24,732 nucleotides of DNA, from NCBI GenBank assembly GCA_038204465.1, contig JBBRCX010000070.1, positions 1 to 24,732 of the forward strand, written 5' to 3'. Of this stretch, positions 15,928 to 24,258 are shown one piece after another; within the stretch, counting starts at the first letter, position 1, and every line of letters starts with the position of its first letter. A program made the position numbers and the translations under genes. A model generated the notes under the pieces. That model had not been told where the DNA came from and searched no databases. It saw nothing but the letters and a program-made list of their open reading frames with translations. The stretch is from JBBRCX01 sp038204465. GTDB taxonomy: Bacteria > Planctomycetota > Phycisphaerae > Tepidisphaerales > Tepidisphaeraceae.

Positions 15928-16854
15928 ATGGCGGGCAACACGATTATTTCATGTCCGAATTGTGGTCAGCAATACGGCGTGACGCCGCAGCAATGGGCGG
16001 AGGCGCAGGGCCGCAGCATTCCCTGCTCCAAGTGCGGTAAGACATTCGTGGTAGGACAGGGAAGCGGCGCGGCAATGCCCGCGGCGGCAATGCCTCCACC
16101 CATTCCGACGACAAGCTATGCCCAGGGCGCGGGCACGATCGACACGCGGCGGACGAGCAGCGTAGCGATCGCGAGCCTGATCTGCGGGTGCCTGTTCTTC
16201 ATTCCGCTCGCTTCATTGGCCGCAATCATCCTGGGGGCGATCGGAATCGCGAAGACGCGCGACCCGCAGGTCCGCGGGCGGGGGATGGCGATTGCCGGTC
16301 TCTCGCTCGGCGCGGTGGGCCTGGTCCTGATGGGATGCATGATCTCGATCCTTCTGCCGTCGCTCAATCGAGCGCGGCAAATGGCAAATACCATCAAGTG
16401 CCAGTCGAACGTGCGAATCATCGGGCAAGCGCTTCAGGTTTACGCCAGCCAGAACCGGGGCGCGTATCCTGACACGCTGGCCCCCCTGCTCGCTGACGGC
16501 ACGCTCAGCGCCGACGCGCTGGTGTGTCCCTCGTCGAATGACACAGCGGCGGCGGGCCCCACGGCCCAGGCGCGGGCCGCGAACCTGCAAACGGGCGGAC
16601 ACCTGTCGTATGTGTATCTCGGCAAGGGAATGAACGCGCATTCGACGGCGTCCAACACGGTCGTGCTATACGAGCCGCCCGCGAACCACGGGAAGGACGG
16701 CATCACCGTCCTGTTTGGTGACGGACACGTGGAATTTGTGAGGGGATCGTCGGGGCAGCGACTCGTCAATGAAGTGGAATCCGGGCAGAACCCGCCGCCA
16801 ATCCGCGGAGGCAAGGCGTCGGGGGCAACGGGGACGAATAGCGAAGAGGATTAG
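15928..16854 (+). CDS. Zinc-ribbon, DUF4190-like, prepilin-like membrane protein
   Basis: This 308-residue protein combines three modules. An N-terminal zinc ribbon of the MJ0042 type has C9-x2-C12 and C33-x2-C36. After a Pro/Ala linker come two membrane helices (about 77-108 and 118-144) with a G-I-A-K/R-G-x-G-M-A-I-A-G-L pattern typical of DUF4190. The second helix runs directly into LLPSLNRARQMANTIKCQSNVRIIGQALQVYASQNRGAYPD (142-182), which is the prepilin-like/DUF1559-type helix abundant in Planctomycetes. The C-terminal globular part ends with H254...FGDGHVEF (263-270), an H-x10-DG version of the usual H-x9-DG motif. There is no classical N-terminal prepilin cleavage site, so it is probably a membrane-anchored pseudopilin relative rather than an assembled pilin. 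Its function is unknown. Confidence 0.85.
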   Translation: MAGNTIISCPNCGQQYGVTPQQWAEAQGRSIPCSKCGKTFVVGQGSGAAMPAAAMPPPIPTTSYAQGAGTIDTRRTSSVAIASLICGCLFFIPLASLAAIILGAIGIAKTRDPQVRGRGMAIAGLSLGAVGLVLMGCMISILLPSLNRARQMANTIKCQSNVRIIGQALQVYASQNRGAYPDTLAPLLADGTLSADALVCPSSNDTAAAGPTAQARAANLQTGGHLSYVYLGKGMNAHSTASNTVVLYEPPANHGKDGITVLFGDGHVEFVRGSSGQRLVNEVESGQNPPPIRGGKASGATGTNSEED

Positions 16855-16913
16855 CCAGAGGTGCGACTTTTCCGTGACACGGATCGGATGATCGCTGGAT
16901 TCGTTGAAGTGCA

Positions 16914-19400
16914 TCAACCTCCCTGAGGCCACCACTCCGGGTCCTTTGGCCGAATAAACCCTTGTTCCACCGCTATAGCGTAAAGGGGACAGAGACTGAG
17001 GATCAGGGTGCCTTCGTAGCCGGTGGGCATCCCTTCCCAGGAGCGCCAGTCCTGTCCACCGCCAACTCCGCCGGTGAAAATGTCAGCGGCATATCCTTCG
17101 TCGAGGTCCGCCGCGAGCTGCCTGGCGCGCCTCCTGTCGCCGTACACGGAAAGAGCGCGGAGGTAATAGGTCGGGACGGAGCCGCAAAGGCTACCGTCGG
17201 TGTAATTCTCGAATGTCGGTTGGAGGGAAGGTGAATTGCGCCCGAGCATATGGTCGTCTGACCGCGTTGGCAGGAGGTTGAAGGGAAGACCCAGGCGAGC
17301 GCGCGTCAGCCCCTGCTTGTCGCGAAGGCGCTCCAGGTTTTTCAAGGCCGTTCGAGCCGCAGGGACGTCGAGCAAGCCGAAGGCGATCGCTGGGCCGTTC
17401 ACGAAGAGATACGCATAGTCGTGCAACTTCCCGTCACGACTGCGCCAGCCGGCGATCCAGCCGGTATCCCGGTTGAGCAAATGGCGGGCGTACTCTGCGC
17501 GGATGCCTTGAGCTGCATCGCGACAACGGGCGGATCGGTCGTTGTCGCCCAGGTCGCGCAGGATGGCGGCGGCGTTGCGGAAGGCGCGATAAGACCAGGC
17601 GTTGACGTAGGCATCGATGTGACCGAATCCCACTACATCGGCGGCGTTGCTGCTCCATCGATACGAACCCGAGTTGCCTGTGAGATCACGGCAGATCACA
17701 AGACCGGTACCGGCATCTATCGTGCCAAGCATGCGATCCACGGCTTGGAGCAACCCCGGCTCCACTGCGCGGAGCCATGAGAGATGGTCGCCGGCCTGGT
17801 GGATCCGGCCGGCGGCGCACAGCAGATTGGAGTCGGTGTCGAGGTATAGATTGCGCCAGTAGCCGTAACCACCGCCGTCCATCAGGGCGCGGCCGATGGT
17901 GAACTTCAGGAGGTCCAATGGATCCGGCCCCGACTTCGGCCGCCGGGTGTGGATGACCATCTCGGCTGGATAAGCCTGAACGAGATGACAATGAATCGAC
18001 GCTGCGTTATTGGAGAAGCCGCCATGTTCGGGACGAAAGCACGCGAAGAGCGATCCCCAATGTTTGCGGAGCCCTGGGCCGGGCTTTCGAGATCGTCTCG
18101 TCGCCCATTGCGGCTCGATGCGGGTGACTTTGAATTCAAGTGTCGCGCGACGGGTCCCAACGGGAAGGGTGAGGCAAGCGTCAGGGGTAGGCCGCGGCGC
18201 TAGTACGATCCCGCCGGTTACGGCCTTGAAAGGCTGGAAGCTTTCCACCTGCAGCCGTACGTCCTCTTGGCCTTCTGTAACGTTACACAAGAGTGAACCG
18301 ATGCCATCCCCGGTCCACAATGCAGGGAGTTGCACGTCACCGTTTCGACCGGGCAGGAGCGTCGGTAAACCTACTGCGGCGGTAGGCCCGCTGGTCATGT
18401 CGCAGGCGAGCCGGAAGGCTTCGGCTTCCAACACGGGTGTATCCCGCTCGCACCGCTGGCTGATCTCGATCGCCATGCCGTCAGGTTCGACGGTGAACGT
18501 GAGATCGATACTTACCCCCTGCAACGCCCGCAGACCTGTGTAGCGGACCTGATCGCCGCGCACTTCTACATCGCCCGTCCAGACGTGCGAGCCAGCGTCC
18601 GCATCGATCGTGCGCAGCAATGGTCCGGTGAAGCCGCCCATGCCATTCATGTTCGTGGCCATCGCTTTGGAGGTGACGAGGCGGTTACGCATGGCGAAGT
18701 CGCCATTGGCGTCCCAGCCGAGGTGCATCAATATCGGGCGGCGCAGCGAGAAGCCCACCGCGAAGCGACGCCCCTGAAAAAGCAGCATTTCGGGGCGATC
18801 GATGAGCTTCATGCCCCGAGGAGCTTTCGGGCGGAATTGTCTAAGCCGCAGGAGCGGATTGTAGACCGCCCTGAGCGCCTCAGTTGCTCCGCGGCCCACC
18901 GCCACGAGCGGGTTGAGAATACCGAAAGGAACGAAGAAGGGACTGCCATTGCATTCGCCGTGGTTTGGCCAGACAGGGTGTTCGCGGTCGCACTCGACAC
19001 GCAGGTGATCCGTTTCGATGCCACCCAGTTCAATGCACTGTGGAGGCTTCTCCATTGCGACCTGGAGCCGAGCATCCATCTCCTCAATCGACATGTGCGG
19101 ATTCAGTCCTTCGCCTGCGATGATCGGATCAGGCGGGAGGTTGATTTCTTTGCGGAGATTCCATCGGTGTGTCTTTCGGTCGAGGGTGCTCACAAGCAGA
19201 TGAGCGGCGTGGGTGGGTACGTTTGGCACCCACCGTCCATAGACATTTCGCGCCAGCTCCAGCCGATCGACCTTCACGCGCTGGAGAAAGCGCATATAGC
19301 GGACGCTTGTCTGGCCGTTGATCTCCCGCCCGAGCCCCGGGTGCAGCGCAGGTTTTATGCCTGCGTGGGTAATCGAGAAGTCTCTAATGGATTTGGCCAT
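16914..19400 (-). CDS. Predicted six-hairpin glycosidase-like protein
   Basis: This 828-residue protein has no signal peptide or membrane helix, so it is probably cytoplasmic. The first 180 residues are not recognised. About 200-460 is rich in beta-strand patterns, as in the beta-sandwich that precedes the barrel in many (alpha/alpha)6 glycoside hydrolases. About 470-828 has helical repeats with aromatic and acidic residues, including YGYWRNLYLDTDSNLL, WSSNAADVVGFGHIDAYVNAWSYRAF beginning near 577, and a GGGQDWRSWEG segment near the end. These look like GH78/GH63-type or related barrels, but no family-defining acid pair can be assigned with confidence. The gene converges with the prepilin-like gene (59 bp between stops). 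A purine-rich GGGAAAG precedes the ATG. GC content looks somewhat lower by eye than in neighbouring genes. Confidence 0.6.
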   Translation of the reverse strand: MAKSIRDFSITHAGIKPALHPGLGREINGQTSVRYMRFLQRVKVDRLELARNVYGRWVPNVPTHAAHLLVSTLDRKTHRWNLRKEINLPPDPIIAGEGLNPHMSIEEMDARLQVAMEKPPQCIELGGIETDHLRVECDREHPVWPNHGECNGSPFFVPFGILNPLVAVGRGATEALRAVYNPLLRLRQFRPKAPRGMKLIDRPEMLLFQGRRFAVGFSLRRPILMHLGWDANGDFAMRNRLVTSKAMATNMNGMGGFTGPLLRTIDADAGSHVWTGDVEVRGDQVRYTGLRALQGVSIDLTFTVEPDGMAIEISQRCERDTPVLEAEAFRLACDMTSGPTAAVGLPTLLPGRNGDVQLPALWTGDGIGSLLCNVTEGQEDVRLQVESFQPFKAVTGGIVLAPRPTPDACLTLPVGTRRATLEFKVTRIEPQWATRRSRKPGPGLRKHWGSLFACFRPEHGGFSNNAASIHCHLVQAYPAEMVIHTRRPKSGPDPLDLLKFTIGRALMDGGGYGYWRNLYLDTDSNLLCAAGRIHQAGDHLSWLRAVEPGLLQAVDRMLGTIDAGTGLVICRDLTGNSGSYRWSSNAADVVGFGHIDAYVNAWSYRAFRNAAAILRDLGDNDRSARCRDAAQGIRAEYARHLLNRDTGWIAGWRSRDGKLHDYAYLFVNGPAIAFGLLDVPAARTALKNLERLRDKQGLTRARLGLPFNLLPTRSDDHMLGRNSPSLQPTFENYTDGSLCGSVPTYYLRALSVYGDRRRARQLAADLDEGYAADIFTGGVGGGQDWRSWEGMPTGYEGTLILSLCPLYAIAVEQGFIRPKDPEWWPQGG

Positions 19401-19559
19401 TGGCTTTCCCGGCCCCTCGTTGTTGGCGCGGGTCGATTGGCAGGGGCCTGACGTCCTCCAGAGCCATCTGAGACATGGTCGACGCTCGCGTAGAGGGGAT
19501 GGAAGCCGTCAGAATGCTCTCAGGATCGAGAGGCTCGGTTGACAACGGAGAAGCGGAGA

Positions 19560-20525
19560 TTACCAGCCGACATAATCCGGGGCCGTTCCTGGGGGAACGA
19601 TCGCGTCTATTTTTTTCAGCGTTTCGGGGTCGAGCTTGAGATCGAGGGCTGCAATGGCTTCATCGAGATGAGCGATGGTGCGCGGGCCGGCGATGACGCT
19701 GGCGACGTGGGGCTGGGCGTAGAGGAAGGCGTAGGCCAGCTGGGGGAGCGGGCGGCCGAGCTCTGAGGCGAGGCGAGCGAGCGCCTCGATGGCATCGATG
19801 TTCTTCTCGACGGCCTTACGGAAGCCTTCATTCTGATTGCGCGGGGTATTTTCGAACGGCTTTCCCTTGCGATACAGCCCGCTGAGGCGGCCCGCATTCA
19901 GCGGGCTCCAAGGGAGCATGCGCACGCCGAACTTCATGCAGAAGGGGGCGAGCTCGGTTTCGACGTGGCGATTCAGAATCGAATAAGGGCACTGCTCGGT
20001 GACGGGCACCGCCTGCCCAAGCCGCTCGCCTTTGAGGGTTGCCTCGGTAAGGTGCCAGGCCTTGAAGTTGCTGGTGCCCCAGTAGACGACCTTGCCGTGG
20101 GCGATGAGGTCGTCCATCGCGCGAAGGGTCTCCTCGATGGGCGCGAAGTCCCAATGATGGCATTGGTACAGATCGATGCGGTCGGTCTGCAGGCGCTTGA
20201 GGCTCTGCTCGCAGGCGAGCAGGACGTGGCGCCGGGAGAGGCCGCGATCGTTGGGCTCCTTGCCGACGTTTCCATAGACCTTGGTGGCGACGACGACGCG
20301 GTCGCGGCGCGGCGGGCCGCCGTCCGCGAACCAGCGGCCGAGGATGCTCTCGCTCCCGGTTTTCTGATAGACGTTGGCGGTGTCGAAGAAGTTGATGCCC
20401 CTCTCGAGGGCATGATCCATGATGGCCCGGCTGGCGGCTTCATCGGCGCTGCCGCCGAAGTTCATGTTGCCGAGACAGACCGGCGAAACCTTGACGCCCG
20501 CGCGGCCGAGATCGCGATACTCCAC
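19560..20525 (-). CDS. Aldo/keto reductase
   Basis: This 321-residue NADPH-dependent oxidoreductase has the AKR TIM-barrel fold and resembles the voltage-gated K+ channel beta-subunit/YghZ-like branch. The catalytic tetrad is visible: D48, Y53, K82 and H123. Further support comes from the N-terminal MEYRDLGRAGVKVSPVCLG strand, the GTSNF strand near the middle, and the C-terminal cofactor-phosphate loop IAGPRTIAHLDEA. The start is a GTG at 20525, chosen because a perfect AGGAGG (20531-20536) lies 5 nt upstream and the protein then begins at the family's usual N-terminus. An ATG 51 nt further upstream is less likely. The Spy-like gene lies 138 bp upstream on the same strand. The physiological substrate is unknown. 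Confidence 0.94.
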   Translation of the reverse strand: MEYRDLGRAGVKVSPVCLGNMNFGGSADEAASRAIMDHALERGINFFDTANVYQKTGSESILGRWFADGGPPRRDRVVVATKVYGNVGKEPNDRGLSRRHVLLACEQSLKRLQTDRIDLYQCHHWDFAPIEETLRAMDDLIAHGKVVYWGTSNFKAWHLTEATLKGERLGQAVPVTEQCPYSILNRHVETELAPFCMKFGVRMLPWSPLNAGRLSGLYRKGKPFENTPRNQNEGFRKAVEKNIDAIEALARLASELGRPLPQLAYAFLYAQPHVASVIAGPRTIAHLDEAIAALDLKLDPETLKKIDAIVPPGTAPDYVGW

Positions 20526-20663
20526 AGAAGCCTCCTGTAAAGATCGGGATTGTAGGGTGGGGATTGCGGGGAGCACAGAGGCGGGTGAAGCGGCAGATGC
20601 GGGTACGGGAGCGCGGTGGAGCTGATTCTTTGAGTTTGCGGTGAAGCCGCCGCCGCGCCGGCG

Positions 20664-21416
20664 TTACGAAGATTGTGTCGTGGCGGCCGGGTTGCGTTCC
20701 TCGCGCAATTTCTGCATCAGCTCGCGGAGCTTGCGCCTTTGCTCGTCGGTGAGGACCTTCTGGATTCCTTCGGCGAATTCCTGCCCGATCACGCGCACGC
20801 GATCGCGCAGGGCGTCGGGGTCGGTTTCGCCGCGCAGGGCCTCGATTCTATCCTTTGCCTTAGCCGTCAGCATCTCGACCGTTTGCCTCTGCTGGTCGGA
20901 GAGGTCCAATTCGGACATGCTCTGGCGCAACTGATCGAGCATCCGGGCGCCGGCCTGCACAGTGGTGAGCTTCTGCTTCAGCGTTTTCTTCTGCTCTTCG
21001 GTCAAGAGCGAATTGACCTTGTCGCGCAGGGTCGCGAGATACTCGCGCGCCCTGGCGACGCGCTCGGTCGGCGGCGAATGCTGCTGCATGTCGCGGAGAT
21101 CGTCGCCGGCCTCCTTGAACAGATCGTCTATCTTCTGTTTCTGCTCCTCGGTCAGGTCAATGTCATCGAACAATGCGCGGCTGCGCGCGAGAAAGGAAGT
21201 AGGATCCCAGGGCCGGCGGCCAACCTCCACTTCCTGAGACGCAGGCTGCGAGGCGGGCCCGGCTGCGCTTGCCGTATCTTGCGAGGCGACATTGCGGCGC
21301 TCCGGGCGAGTGGGCCGGTCTGCCGCAGCGACCGGCGTGGCTGCGATCGCCCATGAGAGCACCAGCGCCAGCAGCAGGGAGCATTGCGGAAACTCGATCC
21401 GGATTCGCATGCGCAT
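20664..21416 (-). CDS. Periplasmic Spy/CpxP-like helical protein with duplicated module
   Basis: This 250-residue protein has a signal peptide (about 10-32, SLLLALVLSWAIAATPVAA) and a helical mature part. Four L-[ST]-x-x-Q motifs appear: LTEEQ at 88 and 138, LSDQQ at 172 and LTDEQ at 222. The first pair and the second pair are each 50 residues apart, so two Spy-like modules appear to be joined in tandem. Spy and CpxP are periplasmic chaperones or stress regulators that carry two LTxxQ motifs each. Residues 33-80 are a low-complexity Ala/Ser/Gln/Pro linker. The first ATG has GGAGG only 4 nt upstream; the ATG two codons later has about 10 nt, so either may be used. It is divergent from the PQQ lipoprotein gene. 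Confidence 0.8.
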   Translation of the reverse strand: MRMRIRIEFPQCSLLLALVLSWAIAATPVAAADRPTRPERRNVASQDTASAAGPASQPASQEVEVGRRPWDPTSFLARSRALFDDIDLTEEQKQKIDDLFKEAGDDLRDMQQHSPPTERVARAREYLATLRDKVNSLLTEEQKKTLKQKLTTVQAGARMLDQLRQSMSELDLSDQQRQTVEMLTAKAKDRIEALRGETDPDALRDRVRVIGQEFAEGIQKVLTDEQRRKLRELMQKLREERNPAATTQSS

Positions 21417-21705
21417 TTCCCTCCGCGACGGTGTGGGTCTCAAATGCTCGACGAGATTCGGAGCGCTTTGCGGCTCAGTGCTGTGCCGGCCGGGGGGCGT
21501 GTTTGACGCTCCCGCGGCCGCGCTGCTATTCTTGCGGCGCTGCCGCCCCGGCAGCCTCCGCGCGACCCACGACGCGGAACGAGGCCCGGTTCGAGCGCCG
21601 ATTGTCGACCCGTGCGCCACGAATGCAAGATTTTCTCCCGCGAACCCTCGACCTCCCGCCCGCCTGGGGCCAGGCGCGAGCCGGGCGGCACTTATCGGAG
21701 CACCC
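21417..21705. other. Divergent intergenic region with possible rightward promoter
   Basis: These 289 bases separate the Spy-like gene from the PQQ lipoprotein gene. The reading frame of the latter stays open through the region, but the sequence does not look like part of the protein. A possible promoter for the rightward gene is TTGACG (21503-21508, 5/6) and TATTCT (21527-21532, 4/6) with an 18-bp spacer. No good leftward promoter was found. Confidence 0.4.
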
Positions 21706-22905
21706 GTGAGACTAAAAACCCGACGGATGATGCTGGTGATGCTGGTGATGCTGGCGGCGTTCGCGGCGGGCTGCGCGGGGCAATCGAAAGACAGCGGCTC
21801 GACCTCGCGGCGGGTGGTCCCGCTGCCGCTGCAGAGCTTCGCGCGGCAGTGGGCGACCGACCTCAACCTGCCAGGCGGCGACCGAGTCGCGAGCGTTCAC
21901 GTGCGCGATGAGACGATCTTCGTCTACACAAGCAAAGGGTTCGTGACGGCGTTGTCGCGCGCGGACGGTCACTTTTTGTATGTGAACCAGGTTCGCGGCG
22001 GGACAGCGGGCGGCATTCGCCCGCCGGTGGTTCTCAAGGAATGGGTGATCATCCCGACGCTGACGACGCTGGAGGTGTTCGACCGGAACGGCTACTTCGA
22101 GAAGTCGGTGAAGCTCAACTTCGCGGTGAGCACCGACGCGGTGGGGAGCGGCGAGAGCGTCTACCTTGCGGGCAATCGCGAGAGCAGTGGTCGGGCGGCG
22201 GCGCTGGATCTGACGCAGAAGTACGTTCCCGCGCGGTGGGAATTGCTGATGCCGCGCGGTGCATCGGCGGCGCCGGCGCTCGTGGGCGACGCGGTGTATT
22301 TCGCCGGGAAGGACGGGAACGTGTACGCCGTCGCCGGGCAGAACCGCGCACCGATCTGGGAGGGGCTTCCGAATTCGCTCTTCCACACCGACGCGCCGAT
22401 CGTGGCGGACCTGTGGGGCGACGAGAGCGGCGTTTACGTGGCGGCGGGCGACACGCGTCTGTATTGCCTCAACCGGGATACCGGCGTTCGCCGCTGGCAA
22501 TACTTCGCGGGCCGACCGTTGACGCGCGGCCCGGTCGGGACCGCGCAGATGGTTTACCTGCCGCTGAAGGAAGGCGTGGCGGTTTTCGACAAGTCGAATG
22601 GCGATTACGACCGCAAACCGAAGTGGATCGCTCGCGGCACGAGTCACTTCCTGGCGGAGGACGACACGTACAGCTACCTGCGGCGAGGGACGTCGATCGT
22701 GGCGTATGAGAGGAGCACCGGGCTGCAGAAGTTCACCGCGCGGCGGAATGACTTGGCCGCGTTCGGGACGAATATCGGGAAGGATGGAATCGTTTATGCC
22801 GCGACGACTGGAGGGCAAGTGATTGCGATCCGTCCGGTGCTGAAGCCGGGCGAGATGGGCGAAGTCGTTTTGAACTCCATTGCCAGCGAATCGATCGGGG
22901 GGTGA
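21706..22905 (+). CDS. PQQ-type beta-propeller lipoprotein (BamB-like)
   Basis: This 399-residue protein begins with a short lipoprotein signal (RRMMLVMLVMLAAFAAGC) with lipidated C23. The mature part has repeated beta-propeller blades of the PQQ-like/BamB type, for example VYTSKGFVTALSRADGHFLY, VYFAGKDGNVYAVAG and VYVAAGDTRLYCLNRDTGVRRWQY. Each has a strand followed by an A-L-x-x-x-[DG]-G-x-x-x-W-like end. BamB is an outer-membrane assembly lipoprotein, but many related propellers have other roles, and this one has no clear Bam partner. The GTG start at 21706 is preferred because GGAG (21697-21700) lies 5 nt upstream and a signal peptide follows directly. The lipobox is slightly atypical (AAGC). 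The next gene follows closely. Confidence 0.85.
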   Translation: MRLKTRRMMLVMLVMLAAFAAGCAGQSKDSGSTSRRVVPLPLQSFARQWATDLNLPGGDRVASVHVRDETIFVYTSKGFVTALSRADGHFLYVNQVRGGTAGGIRPPVVLKEWVIIPTLTTLEVFDRNGYFEKSVKLNFAVSTDAVGSGESVYLAGNRESSGRAAALDLTQKYVPARWELLMPRGASAAPALVGDAVYFAGKDGNVYAVAGQNRAPIWEGLPNSLFHTDAPIVADLWGDESGVYVAAGDTRLYCLNRDTGVRRWQYFAGRPLTRGPVGTAQMVYLPLKEGVAVFDKSNGDYDRKPKWIARGTSHFLAEDDTYSYLRRGTSIVAYERSTGLQKFTARRNDLAAFGTNIGKDGIVYAATTGGQVIAIRPVLKPGEMGEVVLNSIASESIGG

Positions 22906-22967
22906 ATCGCAAGGTCGGCTGCGACAACCAAACAGTCCTGGCTCGACTATCTCAACCGCCTGATTTG

Positions 22968-24236
22968 ATGACCGTCAAAGCAAATGTTGAGCCTCGCGAA
23001 GTGACTGTAGGTCGGTGGCGCGTGCGTCTGCATCCTCCGGTGCGCGTTTACCGCGCGAGACCGGAGGAGCACATCACCCGCCCGAACCTTTGCCATGTCA
23101 ATGACGCGGTTGCAGTCATCGCGCAGCAGTCACTGGACTACAACGACGTGCTGGTCGACAGGCGGCTGATCTTTCTCAGTGCTGATGCGGGAAGTTCGTG
23201 GAAGGAGGTGGCGCGTGACGCGGACGTCGGCAGCTATAGCCTCTTCTCGGAATCGGGGCGCGAAGCGATCGTGATGCCTTACGACTCGCAGACCTTCGGG
23301 AGCGACGGGGCACAAATCACCGGGCCGCGCGTGCGGCTCTCGTGGTCGAATGGAAAATTCGACATGACTCGCGATCGGACCGTCGCGCGCTTCCCGAGGG
23401 AGTTGATGACCTTCCGGCAGGGGGTGGTCGGTGAGCCGTTCGAAAACAAGCCGCCCCTCAACAAGCCGATCACGAGTTTCTGGGGCACGATTCAGCGGCT
23501 GACGGACGGCCGGCTGATGGCGCCGGCGTACGGCTGCTATGCGGACGATAAGCGATCGGCGATTGATAATCCGCTGGTGGCGATGCGGCGGATGGGGCGC
23601 TTCACGAACGACCTGCTCGTCTCAAGCGACGAGGGGCGGACGTGGTCGTGGCATTGCACCATTGCGACGGCGCGGGACATTCCGGCGGACTGCACGGAGG
23701 GAGCGTCGGAAGTTCACCTGTTTCGTTTTGGCGATCTGTGGCGTGCGGTCTTCCGCGTCTCGGGTATCGAGCCGCTGCGCCCGGTGCATTTCTGCGAGAG
23801 CCGCGATGGCGGGCGGACGTGGACGCGTCCCGCGGTGCTTTGGGGCGTTGGCGAATCGATGGATCCGCGTGGCGTCATCACGGAGGAGGGCGTCATGCTC
23901 CTGTGCGCCGGCCGCAAAGCCTTCGAGCTCTATATCGGCGACGGCAGCGGCCTGCAATTGCATCCGCTGAACCTGATCGAGCATCATAACCTGTACTGCG
24001 AGGCAGGCTCGGCGATCACACGGACGTACTTCGGCGAGATCGCCCGCGAGATGGCCCGCAAACCTGGGGAGGACGAACGATCCAACACGACCAGCCATAC
24101 GGACGTGCTTCAGACCGGCCGCAACTGCTTTCTATTCGCTTACGACTACGCGCCCGAAGGGTGGCGCGTCAAGGAGCAGGGACTGGTTCCCCGGCCGGAT
24201 GAGATTTTCGCCATCAGGGTTGAGATCGAGGGATAG
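22968..24236 (+). CDS. BNR-repeat / sialidase-like beta-propeller protein
   Basis: This 422-residue protein has three Asp-box motifs (S-x-D-x-G-x-x-W) at about 71-78 (SADAGSSW), 219-226 (SSDEGRTW) and 278-285 (SRDGGRTW). These mark the six-bladed sialidase/neuraminidase fold. An RPN tripeptide at 38-40 and FWGTIQRLTDGRLMAPAYG resemble the strands that carry catalytic Arg and Asp residues in GH33-like and related enzymes, but the full active-site set is not evident. No signal peptide is seen. The start is unsure: ATG 22968 has no ribosome-binding site, while a GTG at 22902 would overlap the previous gene by 4 bp and add 22 residues. The gene could be translationally coupled to the PQQ lipoprotein gene. 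The true substrate is unknown. Confidence 0.8.
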   Translation: MTVKANVEPREVTVGRWRVRLHPPVRVYRARPEEHITRPNLCHVNDAVAVIAQQSLDYNDVLVDRRLIFLSADAGSSWKEVARDADVGSYSLFSESGREAIVMPYDSQTFGSDGAQITGPRVRLSWSNGKFDMTRDRTVARFPRELMTFRQGVVGEPFENKPPLNKPITSFWGTIQRLTDGRLMAPAYGCYADDKRSAIDNPLVAMRRMGRFTNDLLVSSDEGRTWSWHCTIATARDIPADCTEGASEVHLFRFGDLWRAVFRVSGIEPLRPVHFCESRDGGRTWTRPAVLWGVGESMDPRGVITEEGVMLLCAGRKAFELYIGDGSGLQLHPLNLIEHHNLYCEAGSAITRTYFGEIAREMARKPGEDERSNTTSHTDVLQTGRNCFLFAYDYAPEGWRVKEQGLVPRPDEIFAIRVEIEG

Positions 24237-24258
24237 GGTGTGGCCATCTTTCTTGGCA

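Noticed and set aside
21292..21705. N-terminal extension of the PQQ lipoprotein from the first in-frame ATG
   Set aside because: It would place the lipoprotein signal in the middle of the protein and overlap the Spy-like gene. The GTG at 21706 has a well-placed GGAG and is followed directly by the signal peptide.
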